Shown here: one piece after another, positions 48,692-57,499 of the stretch | Layout: every line of letters begins with the position of its first letter | Numbering within the stretch: position 1 is the first letter of the stretch | Source: Bradyrhizobium embrapense | Lineage (GTDB): Bacteria; Pseudomonadota; Alphaproteobacteria; Rhizobiales; Xanthobacteraceae | Reading direction: 5' to 3' | DNA length: 64,000 nucleotides | Assembly (NCBI RefSeq): GCF_001189235.2 | Contig: NZ_LFIP02000002.1 | Span: 62,411-126,410, forward strand | Notes under the pieces: model-generated | The model's database searches: none | What the model was told of the DNA's origin: nothing | What the model saw: only the letters and a program-made list of their open reading frames with translations | Translations under genes and position numbers: made by a program

Positions 48692-49690
48692 ATGTTCCGA
48701 CTTTCTTCTGTTGCGAATTTTGCCCTCGTCCTCTTGCTCGCCTCGGCTGCCCCAGCGATCGCAGCCGGCCTCGATGCCGTGGCGATCAATGATGCGGCGG
48801 CCCCAACGGCAAAATTGCCGGGCCGGCAACAGATCAGCGCATCCGTTGCCAAGCTCGAGATCCTGCTCGATCGCGCGCATTTCTCTCCCGGCGAGATCGA
48901 CGGCAAGCTCGGTGACAACGCGCAGAAGGCGCTCACGGCGTTTGCCGAGGCGAATGGATTGTCGTTCGACAAGGCCGTGACGGCGGACCTCTGGAGCAGG
49001 CTCGCTGCGGCCAGCGAAGGGGCCGTGATCGTCACCTACACGATCGTCGACGCCGACGTGAAAGGGCCGTTCTTAAAGAAGATTCCCGCGAGAATGGAAG
49101 ACATGAAGAGCCTGCCGGCGCTGAACTACACCAGCCCGCGCGAGGCGATTGCGGAAAAATTCCACATGAGCGAGGCGTTGCTGCAGGCACTGAATCCAGG
49201 ACAGAAGTTCGACAAGCCCGGTGACGGCATTGCGGTCGCGAACGTGCTCGACCCCGGAAAGCCGCCGGCGATTGCGCGCGTGGAGGTCGACAAGACGCGG
49301 CAGACGCTCAGCACATTCGATGCTGCGGGAAAGCTGCTCGCTTTCTATCCCGCAACGGTCGGCAGCACGGAGAAGCCGACGCCGACCGGCACGTTGAAGG
49401 TGACGGCGGTCAACAAGAATCCGACCTATCGCTACAATCCCAAGTACAAGTTCAAGGGCGTCAGATCGAACAAACCGTTCACGATCAAGCCGGGCCCGAA
49501 CAATCCGGTCGGTGTGGTGTGGATCAACCTCTCGGGGGAAGGCTACGGCATTCACGGCACCGGCGATCCCGGCAAGGTCTCCAAGGCCGCGTCCCACGGC
49601 TGTGTCCGGCTCACGAACTGGGATGCGCAGCGCGTTGCTGCTGGTGTTGCAAAGGGGACGCCGGTTACGTTCTTGGAAGGCGCACGATAG
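48692..49690 (+). CDS. L,D-transpeptidase (YkuD) with peptidoglycan-binding-like domain
   Basis: 332 residues from ATG 48692, with GGGA upstream; a TTG four codons earlier is less likely. Signal peptide VLLLASAAPAIAAG. Residues about 50-105 resemble a peptidoglycan-binding domain (VAKLEILLDRAHFSPGEIDG, KALTAFAEANGL). The YkuD catalytic region ends with GYGIHGTGDPGKVSKAASHG and the nucleophile in SHGCVRL (residues 301-307). It cross-links peptidoglycan or attaches proteins in the periplasm. The metallopeptidase/ATP-grasp pair is close by but not in the same transcript. Confidence 0.92.
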   Translation: MFRLSSVANFALVLLLASAAPAIAAGLDAVAINDAAAPTAKLPGRQQISASVAKLEILLDRAHFSPGEIDGKLGDNAQKALTAFAEANGLSFDKAVTADLWSRLAAASEGAVIVTYTIVDADVKGPFLKKIPARMEDMKSLPALNYTSPREAIAEKFHMSEALLQALNPGQKFDKPGDGIAVANVLDPGKPPAIARVEVDKTRQTLSTFDAAGKLLAFYPATVGSTEKPTPTGTLKVTAVNKNPTYRYNPKYKFKGVRSNKPFTIKPGPNNPVGVVWINLSGEGYGIHGTGDPGKVSKAASHGCVRLTNWDAQRVAAGVAKGTPVTFLEGAR

Positions 49691-49815
49691 TCCCATCACG
49701 GTGCCCGGGTGAATCGGACTCGCCCCCTCGGCGCGCAATGGCCTCGCCGTTGCGGCGTGACCAGACCCCCGAGCGGTGCATCCCAGCGCACTGGTACTGA
49801 CAGATGGCCGCGCGC

Positions 49816-49992
49816 CTAGTTGTCCGTCTTCAGCGTCTTGGCCGCAAAGTCGAGGCCGAGCCGACGGGCGCGCTCTTGGCGCTCTTCGGTCAAGAACTGC
49901 AGCTCCCGTTCCAGCGAGCGCGCGACCTCGTTCTGCGATTCCTTGGAGTGGCGGCGGGAGCCGCCGTGCGGTTTGGCCGGTTGGGCAGTCAC
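49816..49992 (-). CDS. small basic protein with GTG start, 58 residues
   Basis: GTG at 49990-49992 with AAGGG seven bases upstream. The product is highly charged: TAQPAKPHGGSRRHSKESQN, then a helical SLERELQFLTEERQERARRL and DFAAKTLKTDN. GC-rich third positions and a regular helix pattern support coding. No signal peptide and no family recognised. Confidence 0.5.
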   Translation of the reverse strand: MTAQPAKPHGGSRRHSKESQNEVARSLERELQFLTEERQERARRLGLDFAAKTLKTDN

Positions 49993-50538
49993 GGGAGAAC
50001 CCTTGTCATCGCAGTGTCACAGGCGCAGGCATGCCACGGCTGGAGTCCGGCGGACAATCAAAAAGTACTTCGTGGCCGCGCTTTGGAACGTTCGTTGTGC
50101 ATCTGACTCAAATTTGAGCAGGAAATTCTCTTAGGTCTGCCGCGAGTGCCGGGCCATTGAAACCCGCGATCTCATCAATTCGGATGAGAGGGCCGGGTTC
50201 CCACGAAATCATTTCCGGATTCGCATGAAGACGTCCTGAAACCGACAAGGTCTGACCTTAGTAGCGTTGTGAAGGACGGGTGTCTGGTGAGACGCTGACA
50301 ATCGAGGTCGTGAGATTCACGACGGAGGTCGTGAGGTCGATCGGTGCATCTGAGACGTTGGGGATGATCTCGGAAATGAAGAAGCCGAATGCTGTGCCAT
50401 ATGTCTGGGCGGCCGCGCTGATCGCGGTCGTGATCTGGGGCGTAAGCGGCACCCCGCAGATGGCACATACTTCCGCCCCCACGCATCTGGCGCGGGCGCG
50501 ATAGCGCGTTTCGCAGCGAAACGCGTCTCAGCAAAATC
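49993..50538. other. gap with one doubtful small ORF
   Basis: 546 bases without a convincing gene. It is less GC-biased than its surroundings (for example 50150-50290). Only the doubtful ORF at 50364-50504 has any protein character. Confidence 0.45.
50364..50504 (+). CDS. doubtful small membrane protein
   Basis: 46 codons from ATG 50364 (another ATG at 50376): a charged start MISEMKKPNAVPY and one membrane helix VWAAALIAVVIWGVSG with a polar tail. No strong ribosome site. It may be real, as single-helix proteins often look like this, but evidence is thin. Confidence 0.25.
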   Translation: MISEMKKPNAVPYVWAAALIAVVIWGVSGTPQMAHTSAPTHLARAR

Positions 50539-51294
50539 CTAGAGCTTCGGCCGCAGCGAGCGCTGCATATCCATTGTGTAGGTGTAGCGCCCTTCCGGGT
50601 GCGTGGTGATGGTGACCTCGAACAGTTCCTCGCGCAGGCCGTAGTAGCGCCGTACCACGGTGAGCGCCGGCGATCCGGTCTTGACGCCGAGCGCCTTGGC
50701 GATCGGCGCCGGCATGCCCCGCACGAAGATTTCCATCTGCGCACGCTCGGTGACCTGGCCGTACATCTTGGCGATCTGCTCGTGCACCGGAGTGCGGCCG
50801 TGGTCGCTGCGGGTCACGACATCGGCGAACCGGCGCAGCACGTAGATCTCGGTCCAGCCGAGCGGCGCTGAGAACTGGTCGGAGCGGCGCACGGCCTCGA
50901 TCAGGAACCAGCTCTTGCCGGGCTCGCATTTCAGGTGGGCAGCCAGCTTGCGGTCGGCAACGATATCGCTGCTGCCAACCACGTCGCGGTAGGTCTCGTT
51001 GGAATAGCGCAGCCACTCGCCGAGCGACTTGACGCTGTGGGTGAACAGCACCGGCGGCTCGGAGGCGATCACCACCGAACCGAGGCCGGCGCGGCGCACG
51101 ATCAGGCCCTGGTCGATCAGGATGCGCAGCGCCTCGCGCACGGTCTGGCGGCTCGCCTGATAGCTTGCCATCAGCTCGGTTTCAGTCGGCAGCAGATTGC
51201 CGACCGCATAGGTGCCGAGTCGGATGTCCTTCTGCAGTCCGGTGGCGATGTCGCGATAGCGGGACGATCTCGCCCGGTCCGGTTGTTCAGACAT
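50539..51294 (-). CDS. GntR-family regulator, HutC subfamily (UTRA domain)
   Basis: 251 residues. N-terminal winged helix: YRDIATGLQKDIRLGTYAVG, LLPTETELMASYQASRQTVREALRIL and the wing GLIVRRAGLGSVV. The C-terminal about 165 residues form the ligand-binding UTRA domain, with KSWFLIEAVRR and VVRRYYGLREELFEVTI. It ends a minus-strand operon (binding protein, two dehydrogenases, GntR). It probably controls the divergent promoters at 54145-54279 in response to a small organic acid (inference). Confidence 0.92.
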   Translation of the reverse strand: MSEQPDRARSSRYRDIATGLQKDIRLGTYAVGNLLPTETELMASYQASRQTVREALRILIDQGLIVRRAGLGSVVIASEPPVLFTHSVKSLGEWLRYSNETYRDVVGSSDIVADRKLAAHLKCEPGKSWFLIEAVRRSDQFSAPLGWTEIYVLRRFADVVTRSDHGRTPVHEQIAKMYGQVTERAQMEIFVRGMPAPIAKALGVKTGSPALTVVRRYYGLREELFEVTITTHPEGRYTYTMDMQRSLRPKL

Positions 51295-51300
51295 GGCAGA

Positions 51301-52281
51301 TCACTGGTATGCCGTATGGCAGGCGACCGGTTGTCCAGACTCCATCGAATGCAACGCGGCCTCGAACGCGGCGAGTGTCGCCAGCACGTCTGCTTCGGGC
51401 ACCGGGAACGGCTGTCTGCGTTCGACCGCGTCGGCAAAGGCAGCAAGTTCCGCGGCGAGCGTGTTGACCGCCGCATAACGCGTTGTCGCGGGTGCCTCGC
51501 CGGATTTCCGTAGCACCATCGTCCCCTCGTCGAGCACCTCTGCGGATCCCTTCGTCCCGAACACATGCACGCGCCAATAGAACGGTGTTGCGCGGACCGT
51601 AGCAAGGGTTGCACTCACACCATTCACAAATTCAATCGCTAAAGTTGCAGTGTCGAGCGGCGGCGGTCCGGCCTCGCGTTCACTCAACCGGGCATAAACT
51701 TGTCGGGCAGGACCAAGCAGGCTGACGAAGCCGTCGAGCACATGCAGTCCCGCGCCGGTCAGTCCGCCGCCCGGCGACTCCTCCGGCGACAGCCGCCAGC
51801 CCTGCGTAACGGCTTGCGAGTTCTCGTTGCTGTTGTGGCCCTCGAGATGCAGGATCGTACCGAGCTCGCCGCCGGCGACAATCGCGCGCAGCGCCTGCAT
51901 CGACGGCCAGAACCGGCGGTTATGCCCGACCGCGAGCAGCACGCCGGCGTCGCGGCAGGCCGCGAACATCTCGGTCGCATCACTACGCCTCAACGCCAGC
52001 GGCTTCTCGCAAAACACCTGCTTACCGGCTCTGGCTGCCGCGATCACCTGGCTCCGGTGTAGCGAATGCGGTGTTGCCAGCAGCACGGCATCGATGCCGG
52101 GGTCGGCGAGCACGGCCTCGAGGCTGGCCGCAGGCGACAGGCCATGCGCCGCGCAGAAGCTCGCGGCGCCCGCCATGTCGGGTTCCACCGCGTTGACGAT
52201 CCTGAGCCGCGGCTCGTCCTGCGCAGCCTCGACCAGCGCGCGGCCCCAGCGCCCGAGGCCGGCGATGGCACAATTGATCAT
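51301..52281 (-). CDS. Gfo/Idh/MocA family oxidoreductase
   Basis: 326 residues. Rossmann motif CAIAGLGRWGRALVEAA, then AVLLATPHSLHRSQVIAAARAG and the signature KQVFCEKPLAL (EKP). The C-terminal sheet domain starts near GHNRRFWPSMQALRAI. Family members oxidise sugars, inositols or act on semialdehydes with NAD(P). It starts inside the stop of the upstream dehydrogenase gene (ATGA) and ends six bases before the GntR start. Its substrate probably matches the neighbouring catabolic enzymes. Confidence 0.9.
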   Translation of the reverse strand: MINCAIAGLGRWGRALVEAAQDEPRLRIVNAVEPDMAGAASFCAAHGLSPAASLEAVLADPGIDAVLLATPHSLHRSQVIAAARAGKQVFCEKPLALRRSDATEMFAACRDAGVLLAVGHNRRFWPSMQALRAIVAGGELGTILHLEGHNSNENSQAVTQGWRLSPEESPGGGLTGAGLHVLDGFVSLLGPARQVYARLSEREAGPPPLDTATLAIEFVNGVSATLATVRATPFYWRVHVFGTKGSAEVLDEGTMVLRKSGEAPATTRYAAVNTLAAELAAFADAVERRQPFPVPEADVLATLAAFEAALHSMESGQPVACHTAYQ

Positions 52282-53165
52282 GAATGTTCCTTGTCCTGGT
52301 CGCGTCCGGCACGGATCGCCTCGATCACTGCGGCGCTGTCGCTGTCCGGGCCCTGCAGCGCGATCGCCGCGCGCAGCAGCTCGGACTGCGCCGAGGTCAG
52401 CGGCAGAGACAGGCCGTGCCGGCCGGCCTCCTGCAGGATCAGCTCGGCGTCCTTCAGGGTCTGCGCGATGTGCGATTGCGGCGCGAAATCCCGCGCCAGC
52501 ATCTTCGGTCCCTTGCTGTCCATCACTCTGGAATATGCCGCCGATTGCCGTGCGGTCGCAAGGAAGCTCGCGCCGTCGAGGCCGAGGCTTTCGGCAAAGG
52601 CGATGCCCTCGGCGAGCGCGGCGCGGTTGTTCTGCAGGATCAGGTTGATGGCAAGCTTGGTGCGGCTGGCATTGCCGATCGCGCCGACGTTGATCCGCTG
52701 CGGGCAGAGGATGTCGAGCGTCGCCGCGGCGGCTGCGATGACGTCGCGATCGCCGGCGACCAGCGCGGTGGCCGTGCCGGCGCGGACCTCGGCGCTGGTG
52801 CCCGAGATCGGCGCTTCGATGAAGGCGAGGCGCGCGCGTGCGGCGAATTCGGCGATGTCAGTGATCTCGCCCGGTGCGCAGGTGGTGGTGCAGATGACGA
52901 GCGGCGGCACTCTCGCGTTCGCAAGGTCCGGCAGCAAGCCGGTGACCTGAGCCGCGTCATACACCGCGATGACGATGGTCCGGCATCGCGCCGCCACGTC
53001 AGCGGCGAAGGCTGCGAACTCGGCGCCGCTGGTTCTCAACCCATCCGTCTTCGCCGCATCGGCGTCGAAGCCGATCACCCCGACGCCGGCATCGATCAGC
53101 CGCGCGGACAGCGCCGATCCCATCAGCCCCAGGCCGATCATTCCGACAGGTGTCTCGCGAGCCAT
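52278..53165 (-). CDS. 3-hydroxyisobutyrate dehydrogenase-family NAD(P) oxidoreductase
   Basis: 295 residues, beta-hydroxyacid dehydrogenase type. N-terminal VGMIGLGLMGSALSARLI, mid-protein EAPISGTSAEVRAGTATALVAG (the substrate loop) and IGNASRTKLAINLILQNN (the catalytic Lys with Asn helix), as in tartronate semialdehyde reductase and HIBADH. Coupled to the Gfo/Idh/MocA gene downstream and 19 bases after the binding-protein gene. Substrate unknown. Confidence 0.9.
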   Translation of the reverse strand: MARETPVGMIGLGLMGSALSARLIDAGVGVIGFDADAAKTDGLRTSGAEFAAFAADVAARCRTIVIAVYDAAQVTGLLPDLANARVPPLVICTTTCAPGEITDIAEFAARARLAFIEAPISGTSAEVRAGTATALVAGDRDVIAAAAATLDILCPQRINVGAIGNASRTKLAINLILQNNRAALAEGIAFAESLGLDGASFLATARQSAAYSRVMDSKGPKMLARDFAPQSHIAQTLKDAELILQEAGRHGLSLPLTSAQSELLRAAIALQGPDSDSAAVIEAIRAGRDQDKEHS

Positions 53166-53184
53166 GATGCGACGCCGCTTCGCG

Positions 53185-54144
53185 CTATTGCGGCTGGATG
53201 CCGGCCGCCCTGACCTCCGCCGACCAGCGCACGACCTCGCTCCTGACGAAGGCGCCGAACTCGGCCGGCGCCAGCGGCGCCACGATCACGCCGACATCGG
53301 CAAGCTTCTTCCTGGTCTCCGGCATCGCGAGGTACCTCGCGCACTCGGCGTAGATCTTGTTGACGATCGGTTCCGGCGTGCCGGCCGGTGCGAACAGCCC
53401 GTACCAGATGGTGGCCTCGAAGCCGGGCATCGCTTCGGAGAGCGCGGGCAGGCCGGGCGTCAGTTCGTTGCGGGTCGCAGATGTCACGGCGATGCCGCGC
53501 AAGGTGCCGCCCTGCATCTGCGGGATCGCAACCGAGAAATCGCCGAAGGTCAGGTCGATCACGCCCGCCATCACATCGGTCATCGCCTGCGGCACGCCGC
53601 GGTAGGAGGCTGCGATCAGCGACAGGCCGCCGCGCGACTGCAGCTGCGCGATCGAGATCTGCGATGCACCGGAGCCGTAGCCCGCGGTCAGATTGGGCGT
53701 GGCCTTCGCGTAGGCAAGGAACTGCGTGAGGTCGCTGGCCGCAAGCTTGGGGTTGACCAGCAGCACCATCGCCGTGGTCGTTGTACGGATCACGGGCGCG
53801 AAATCCCTCACGGGGTCGTAGGGCAGGCTCTTCAGTGTCGCGACATTGCTGGCATGGGTGGTGTTGGTGCCCATCAACAGCGTGTAGCCGTCGGGCGCGC
53901 TGCGGGCGACTTCCTGGGCGCCGATGCTGCCGAGCGCGCCGGCGCGGTTCTCGATCAGCACGGTCTGGCCGAACGCGTCCTGCAGATGCTGGCCGACCAG
54001 CCGCGCGACATTGTCGGGGCCGGCGCCCGCCGGGAAGGGCACGATGATCCTGAGCGGCCGTTGCGGGAAATCGGTCGCGGCGAACGCCGGCAGGACCGGA
54101 AGCACCGCGAGCAGGACGACGAGCAGCCCCAGCCGTAACTTCAT
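53185..54144 (-). CDS. tripartite tricarboxylate transporter binding protein (TctC/Bug family)
   Basis: 319 residues. Signal peptide LGLLVVLLAVLPVLPAFAA; mature start TDFPQRPLRIIVPFPAGAGP and later ENRAGALGSIGAQEVARS and TNTTHASNVATL are diagnostic of Bug proteins that bind carboxylates. TctA and TctB membrane subunits are not in the window, so it is an orphan or uses subunits from elsewhere. First gene of the minus-strand operon; its promoter region carries a long inverted repeat. Confidence 0.92.
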   Translation of the reverse strand: MKLRLGLLVVLLAVLPVLPAFAATDFPQRPLRIIVPFPAGAGPDNVARLVGQHLQDAFGQTVLIENRAGALGSIGAQEVARSAPDGYTLLMGTNTTHASNVATLKSLPYDPVRDFAPVIRTTTTAMVLLVNPKLAASDLTQFLAYAKATPNLTAGYGSGASQISIAQLQSRGGLSLIAASYRGVPQAMTDVMAGVIDLTFGDFSVAIPQMQGGTLRGIAVTSATRNELTPGLPALSEAMPGFEATIWYGLFAPAGTPEPIVNKIYAECARYLAMPETRKKLADVGVIVAPLAPAEFGAFVRSEVVRWSAEVRAAGIQPQ

Positions 54145-54172
54145 CCCGGTCCCTCCGTTTTTGCTTGGTCAA

Positions 54173-54253
54173 ATTTATACGGACAAATATGCCGGAAGTG
54201 CAAGGCAATCGCGCTCTGAAATATTGAGATGCGGCATATTTATCCGTATAAAT
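54173..54253. promoter_or_regulatory. 22-bp inverted repeat, putative GntR operator pair
   Basis: Left arm 54173-54194 (ATTTATACGGACAAATATGC...) and right arm 54232-54253 are reverse complements with one mismatch, 37 bases apart. Each arm is itself a dyad around TTTATnCGnATAAA (TTTATCCGTATAAA in the right arm). It lies between divergent catabolic genes and is AT-rich. A HutC-type GntR dimer at each arm would allow looping and control of both sides (inference). Confidence 0.7.
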
Positions 54254-54279
54254 AGCCCATACAGGGGAGCCAGACGACG

Positions 54280-54666
54280 ATGGTGGACACCAGCGATCTC
54301 CATGCGCGCGGACTGCGCCGGCGCCAGAAGATGTTCGGCGAGGTCGATGTCGCCAAGCGGATGGCGGCCGCAGGCGATTTTGGCACGCCGCTGCAAGACA
54401 TCATCAATGCTTACGTCTATGGCGACGTCTGGGAGCGCTCCGGGCTGTCGGACCAGGTCCGCAGCCTCGTGATGCTTGGCATCACCGCGGCGAGCAGCAA
54501 GCCGACCGAGTTCCGCGTCCATGCCAAGGGCGCGCTGGCCAATGGCTGCACCGCCGCGCAGGTGCAGGACGTGCTGCTGCTGGTCGCGATGTATTGCGGC
54601 ATTCCGGCCGCGATCGAGACCAGCAAGATCGCCGCCGAGGTGTTCGGCGAGGCGCCCGCGGACTAG
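54280..54666 (+). CDS. carboxymuconolactone decarboxylase-family protein (PcaC-like)
   Basis: 128 residues, the PcaC length. Pattern: QDIINAYVYGDVWERSGLSD, SLVMLGITAASSKPTEFRVH, ANGCTAAQVQDVLLLVAMYC, GIPAAIETSKIA. The single Cys in MYCGIP is not the CxxC of AhpD, so peroxidase activity is unlikely. First gene of the plus-strand arm; the PcaB-like gene follows after 60 bases. The pair resembles part of the protocatechuate branch of the beta-ketoadipate pathway, but no protocatechuate dioxygenase is present. Confidence 0.88.
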   Translation: MVDTSDLHARGLRRRQKMFGEVDVAKRMAAAGDFGTPLQDIINAYVYGDVWERSGLSDQVRSLVMLGITAASSKPTEFRVHAKGALANGCTAAQVQDVLLLVAMYCGIPAAIETSKIAAEVFGEAPAD

Positions 54667-54726
54667 GGCAGAGGCCTGCACCGTGATAGGGACGTTGCCG
54701 ACTGCGAACGGCAACAGGATGCGTCC

Positions 54727-56088
54727 ATGTCCGGCTTCCCCACTTCGACCACCGTGCTCGATTCAGTGCTGTTTCGCGATGCCTTCGGCACGCGCGCGAT
54801 GCGCGAGGTGTTTTCCGACCTGCGGCTGCTGCAGCGCTATGCCGAGGTCGAAGTCGCGCTTGCAAAGGCCGAAGCGCGCTGCGGCGTGATCCCTGCGGAA
54901 GCAGCCGCGGAGATCGCAAGACGCACCGATGTCACCGCGTTCGATTTCGATCTGCTGCGGCAGGAGACCGATGTGGTCGGCTACCCGATCCTGCCGCTGG
55001 TGCATCAGATGGCGAAGCAGTGCGGCGAGGCCGGCCGCTATGTCCATTGGGGCGCCACAACGCAGGACATCATGGACACTGCCGTGGTGCTGCAATTGCG
55101 CGATGGCCTTGCGATCATCGAGGATGACATCACTGCATTGCGCGGCATCCTCGCCGACCTCTCGCAAAGATACCGCGACACGCCGATGGCCGGCCGCACC
55201 CATCTGCAGCAGGCGCTGCCGGTGACCTTCGGCTACAAGACCGCGATCTGGCTCGCCGCCTTCGATCGCCACGCCGCGCGGCTCGCCGAGCTGAAGCCGC
55301 GCGTACTGGTCGGCCAGTTCGCCGGCGCCGCCGGCACGCTGGCCTCGCTTGGCGATAAGGGCTTCGAGGTCCAGAACGCGCTGTGCGAGGAGCTTGGCCT
55401 CGGCGTTCCGGTCTCGACCTGGCATGTCGCGCGTGACGGTCTGGCGGAAGCGGTGAATTTCCTCGCATTGGTCACGGGAACGCTCGGCAAGATCGCGCTC
55501 GACATCATGATCATGGCCTCGACCGAGTTCGGAGAAGTCTACGAACCCTTCGTGAAGGGGCGCGGCGCCTCCTCGACCATGCCGCAGAAACGCAACCCGA
55601 TCTCGTCGGAGCTGATGCTCGCCGCCGCCAAGGCGGTGCGCCAGCACGCCGGCCTGATGCTGGATGCGATGGTGCAGGATTTCGAGCGGGCGACCGGCCC
55701 GTGGCACGCCGAGTGGATGGCGATCCCGGAAAGCTTCGTGCTGACCGCCGGCGCGCTGCATCAGGCGAGATTCGCGCTTGGCGGCCTGATCGTCGACGAG
55801 AAGCGGATGGCCGCCAATCTCGACATCAGCCGCGGGCTGATCGTTGCCGAAGCCGTGATGATGGGCCTTGCGCCGGCGATCGGCCGGCAGGAGGCGCATG
55901 ATGTGGTCTACGACGCCTGCCGGGTCGCCAACGACAAGGGCCTGATGCTGGCCGAGGCGCTGGCGGCGGATGATCGCGTCGCGAGCCGGATCGATCGGGC
56001 GACGATCGACCGTCTCACCGCGCCGAAAAACTATCTCGGCCTCGCGCCCGAGATGGTCGACCGGGTGCTGGCCTCAGTGAAGCGGTAA
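54727..56088 (+). CDS. PcaB-like cycloisomerase / fumarase-aspartase superfamily lyase
   Basis: 453 residues. Superfamily signature GRGASSTMPQKRNPI with the catalytic Ser, plus WGATTQDIMDTA (first conserved region) and GRTHLQQALPVTFG (second). Closest type is 3-carboxy-cis,cis-muconate cycloisomerase, although adenylosuccinate lyase-like enzymes share these motifs. Next to a PcaC-like protein the cycloisomerase reading is favoured, but the ring-cleavage enzyme is missing, so another unsaturated dicarboxylate may be the substrate. Confidence 0.85.
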   Translation: MSGFPTSTTVLDSVLFRDAFGTRAMREVFSDLRLLQRYAEVEVALAKAEARCGVIPAEAAAEIARRTDVTAFDFDLLRQETDVVGYPILPLVHQMAKQCGEAGRYVHWGATTQDIMDTAVVLQLRDGLAIIEDDITALRGILADLSQRYRDTPMAGRTHLQQALPVTFGYKTAIWLAAFDRHAARLAELKPRVLVGQFAGAAGTLASLGDKGFEVQNALCEELGLGVPVSTWHVARDGLAEAVNFLALVTGTLGKIALDIMIMASTEFGEVYEPFVKGRGASSTMPQKRNPISSELMLAAAKAVRQHAGLMLDAMVQDFERATGPWHAEWMAIPESFVLTAGALHQARFALGGLIVDEKRMAANLDISRGLIVAEAVMMGLAPAIGRQEAHDVVYDACRVANDKGLMLAEALAADDRVASRIDRATIDRLTAPKNYLGLAPEMVDRVLASVKR

Positions 56089-56207
56089 AATTCGCGGCAA
56101 TTGCTCGCCGTCGCGTGATCGGGGGCTGCGGCCGGGAACCTTGCGAACGCGGATCGAATTGGACTACGAATCCTCAAAACCCCTCAAACGACACAGCCGG
56201 ACGCTTC

Positions 56208-57464
56208 ATGACCGCACACCAACGCAACCTTTCCGCCTCGATCGATCCTGTAAAACTCGATCGGCTCGCCGAAGTCGCGATCAAGGTCGGCCTGCAACTG
56301 CAGGCGGGGCAGGATTTGCTGCTGACGGCGCCTTCCGCGGCCATGCCGCTGGTGCGGCGGGTGGCGGAGCACGCCTACAAGGCCGGGGCGGGTCTCGTGA
56401 CTCCGTTCTTCTCGGACGAGGAGCTCACGCTGGCGCGCTATCGCTACGCCAACGATGCGAGCTTCGATCGTGCCGCGAGCTGGCTCTACGAGGGCATGGC
56501 CAAGGCGTTCGGCGCCAATACCGCGCGGCTTGCGATCGTCGGCGACAATCCGATGCTGCTGTCGGGCGAAGATCCGACCAAGGTGGCGCGCGCCAGCAAG
56601 GCCAATTCGATCGCCTACCAGCCGGCGCTGGAGAAGATCGTCAATTTCGACACCAACTGGAATATCATCGCCTATCCCAGCACGTCGTGGGCGAAGCAGG
56701 TATTCCCCGACGATGCCGAGGACGTCGCGGTGGCCAAGCTCGCCGATGCGATCTTCTCCGCGTCCCGGGTCGATCAGGATGGCGCCGTCGCCAACTGGGA
56801 AAGGCACAATGCCAGGCTGCGCGAGCGTACCGAATGGCTGAACGGCCAGCGCTTCCACGAATTGAAATATTCCGGTCCCGGAATGGATCTTACGATCGGG
56901 CTTGCCGACGGTCATGAATGGGAGGGCGGCGCGTCGACCGCCAAGAACGGCATCGTCTGCAATGCCAACATCCCGACCGAGGAAGTCTTCACCACGCCGC
57001 ACTGCCGCCGCGTCTCAGGCCATGTCGTCAGCTCCAAGCCGCTGTCCTATCAGGGCACGCTGATCGACAACATTTCGGTCAAGTTCGAGGAAGGCCGCAT
57101 CGTCGAGGCCAAGGCCTCGCGCGGCGAGGAAGTCTTGAAGAAGGTGCTCGACACCGACGAGGGCGCGCGCCGCCTCGGCGAGGTCGCGCTGGTGCCGCAC
57201 TCCTCGCCGATCTCGAAGAGCGGGCTGTTGTTTTTCAACACGCTGTTCGACGAGAACGCCGCCTCGCACATCGCGCTCGGCCAGTGCTACTCCAAATGCT
57301 TCGTCAACGGCGACAGGCTGACGCCGCAGCAGATCGCCGAGCAGGGCGGCAACAAGAGCCTGATCCATATCGACTGGATGATCGGCTCGGCCCACACCGA
57401 TATCGACGGCATCCATGCCGACGGCCGCAGCGTGCCGGTGTTCCGCAAGGGCGAGTGGGCGTAA
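56208..57464 (+). CDS. M29-family aminopeptidase
   Basis: 418 residues from ATG 56208. Thermophilic aminopeptidase T/AmpS type: LDRLAEVAIKVGLQLQAGQDLLL, then metal-site segments NIPTEEVFTTPH (Glu), NTLFDENAASHIALGQCYSKCF (Glu and His) and IHIDWMIGS (His/Asp) near the end. Length about 410 is normal. It is on the same strand as the PcaB-like gene, 119 bases further on, so it may or may not belong to that transcript. Confidence 0.9.
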   Translation: MTAHQRNLSASIDPVKLDRLAEVAIKVGLQLQAGQDLLLTAPSAAMPLVRRVAEHAYKAGAGLVTPFFSDEELTLARYRYANDASFDRAASWLYEGMAKAFGANTARLAIVGDNPMLLSGEDPTKVARASKANSIAYQPALEKIVNFDTNWNIIAYPSTSWAKQVFPDDAEDVAVAKLADAIFSASRVDQDGAVANWERHNARLRERTEWLNGQRFHELKYSGPGMDLTIGLADGHEWEGGASTAKNGIVCNANIPTEEVFTTPHCRRVSGHVVSSKPLSYQGTLIDNISVKFEEGRIVEAKASRGEEVLKKVLDTDEGARRLGEVALVPHSSPISKSGLLFFNTLFDENAASHIALGQCYSKCFVNGDRLTPQQIAEQGGNKSLIHIDWMIGSAHTDIDGIHADGRSVPVFRKGEWA

Positions 57465-57499
57465 GGCGCAGCCAATTCATTGTACCCAACTCAATCCGT

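Noticed and set aside
49700..49800. Sequence resembling a tRNA 3' part (GTGAATCGGACTCG) after the transpeptidase gene
   Set aside because: I could not pair a full acceptor stem or find an anticodon arm; it looks like chance or a remnant too decayed to call.
50258..50482. Minus-strand 74-codon frame (AICGVPLTPQITTAISAAAQ...)
   Set aside because: No ribosome site and it overlaps an equally weak plus-strand frame; neither is convincing, and only the plus-strand one is kept at low confidence because of its membrane helix.
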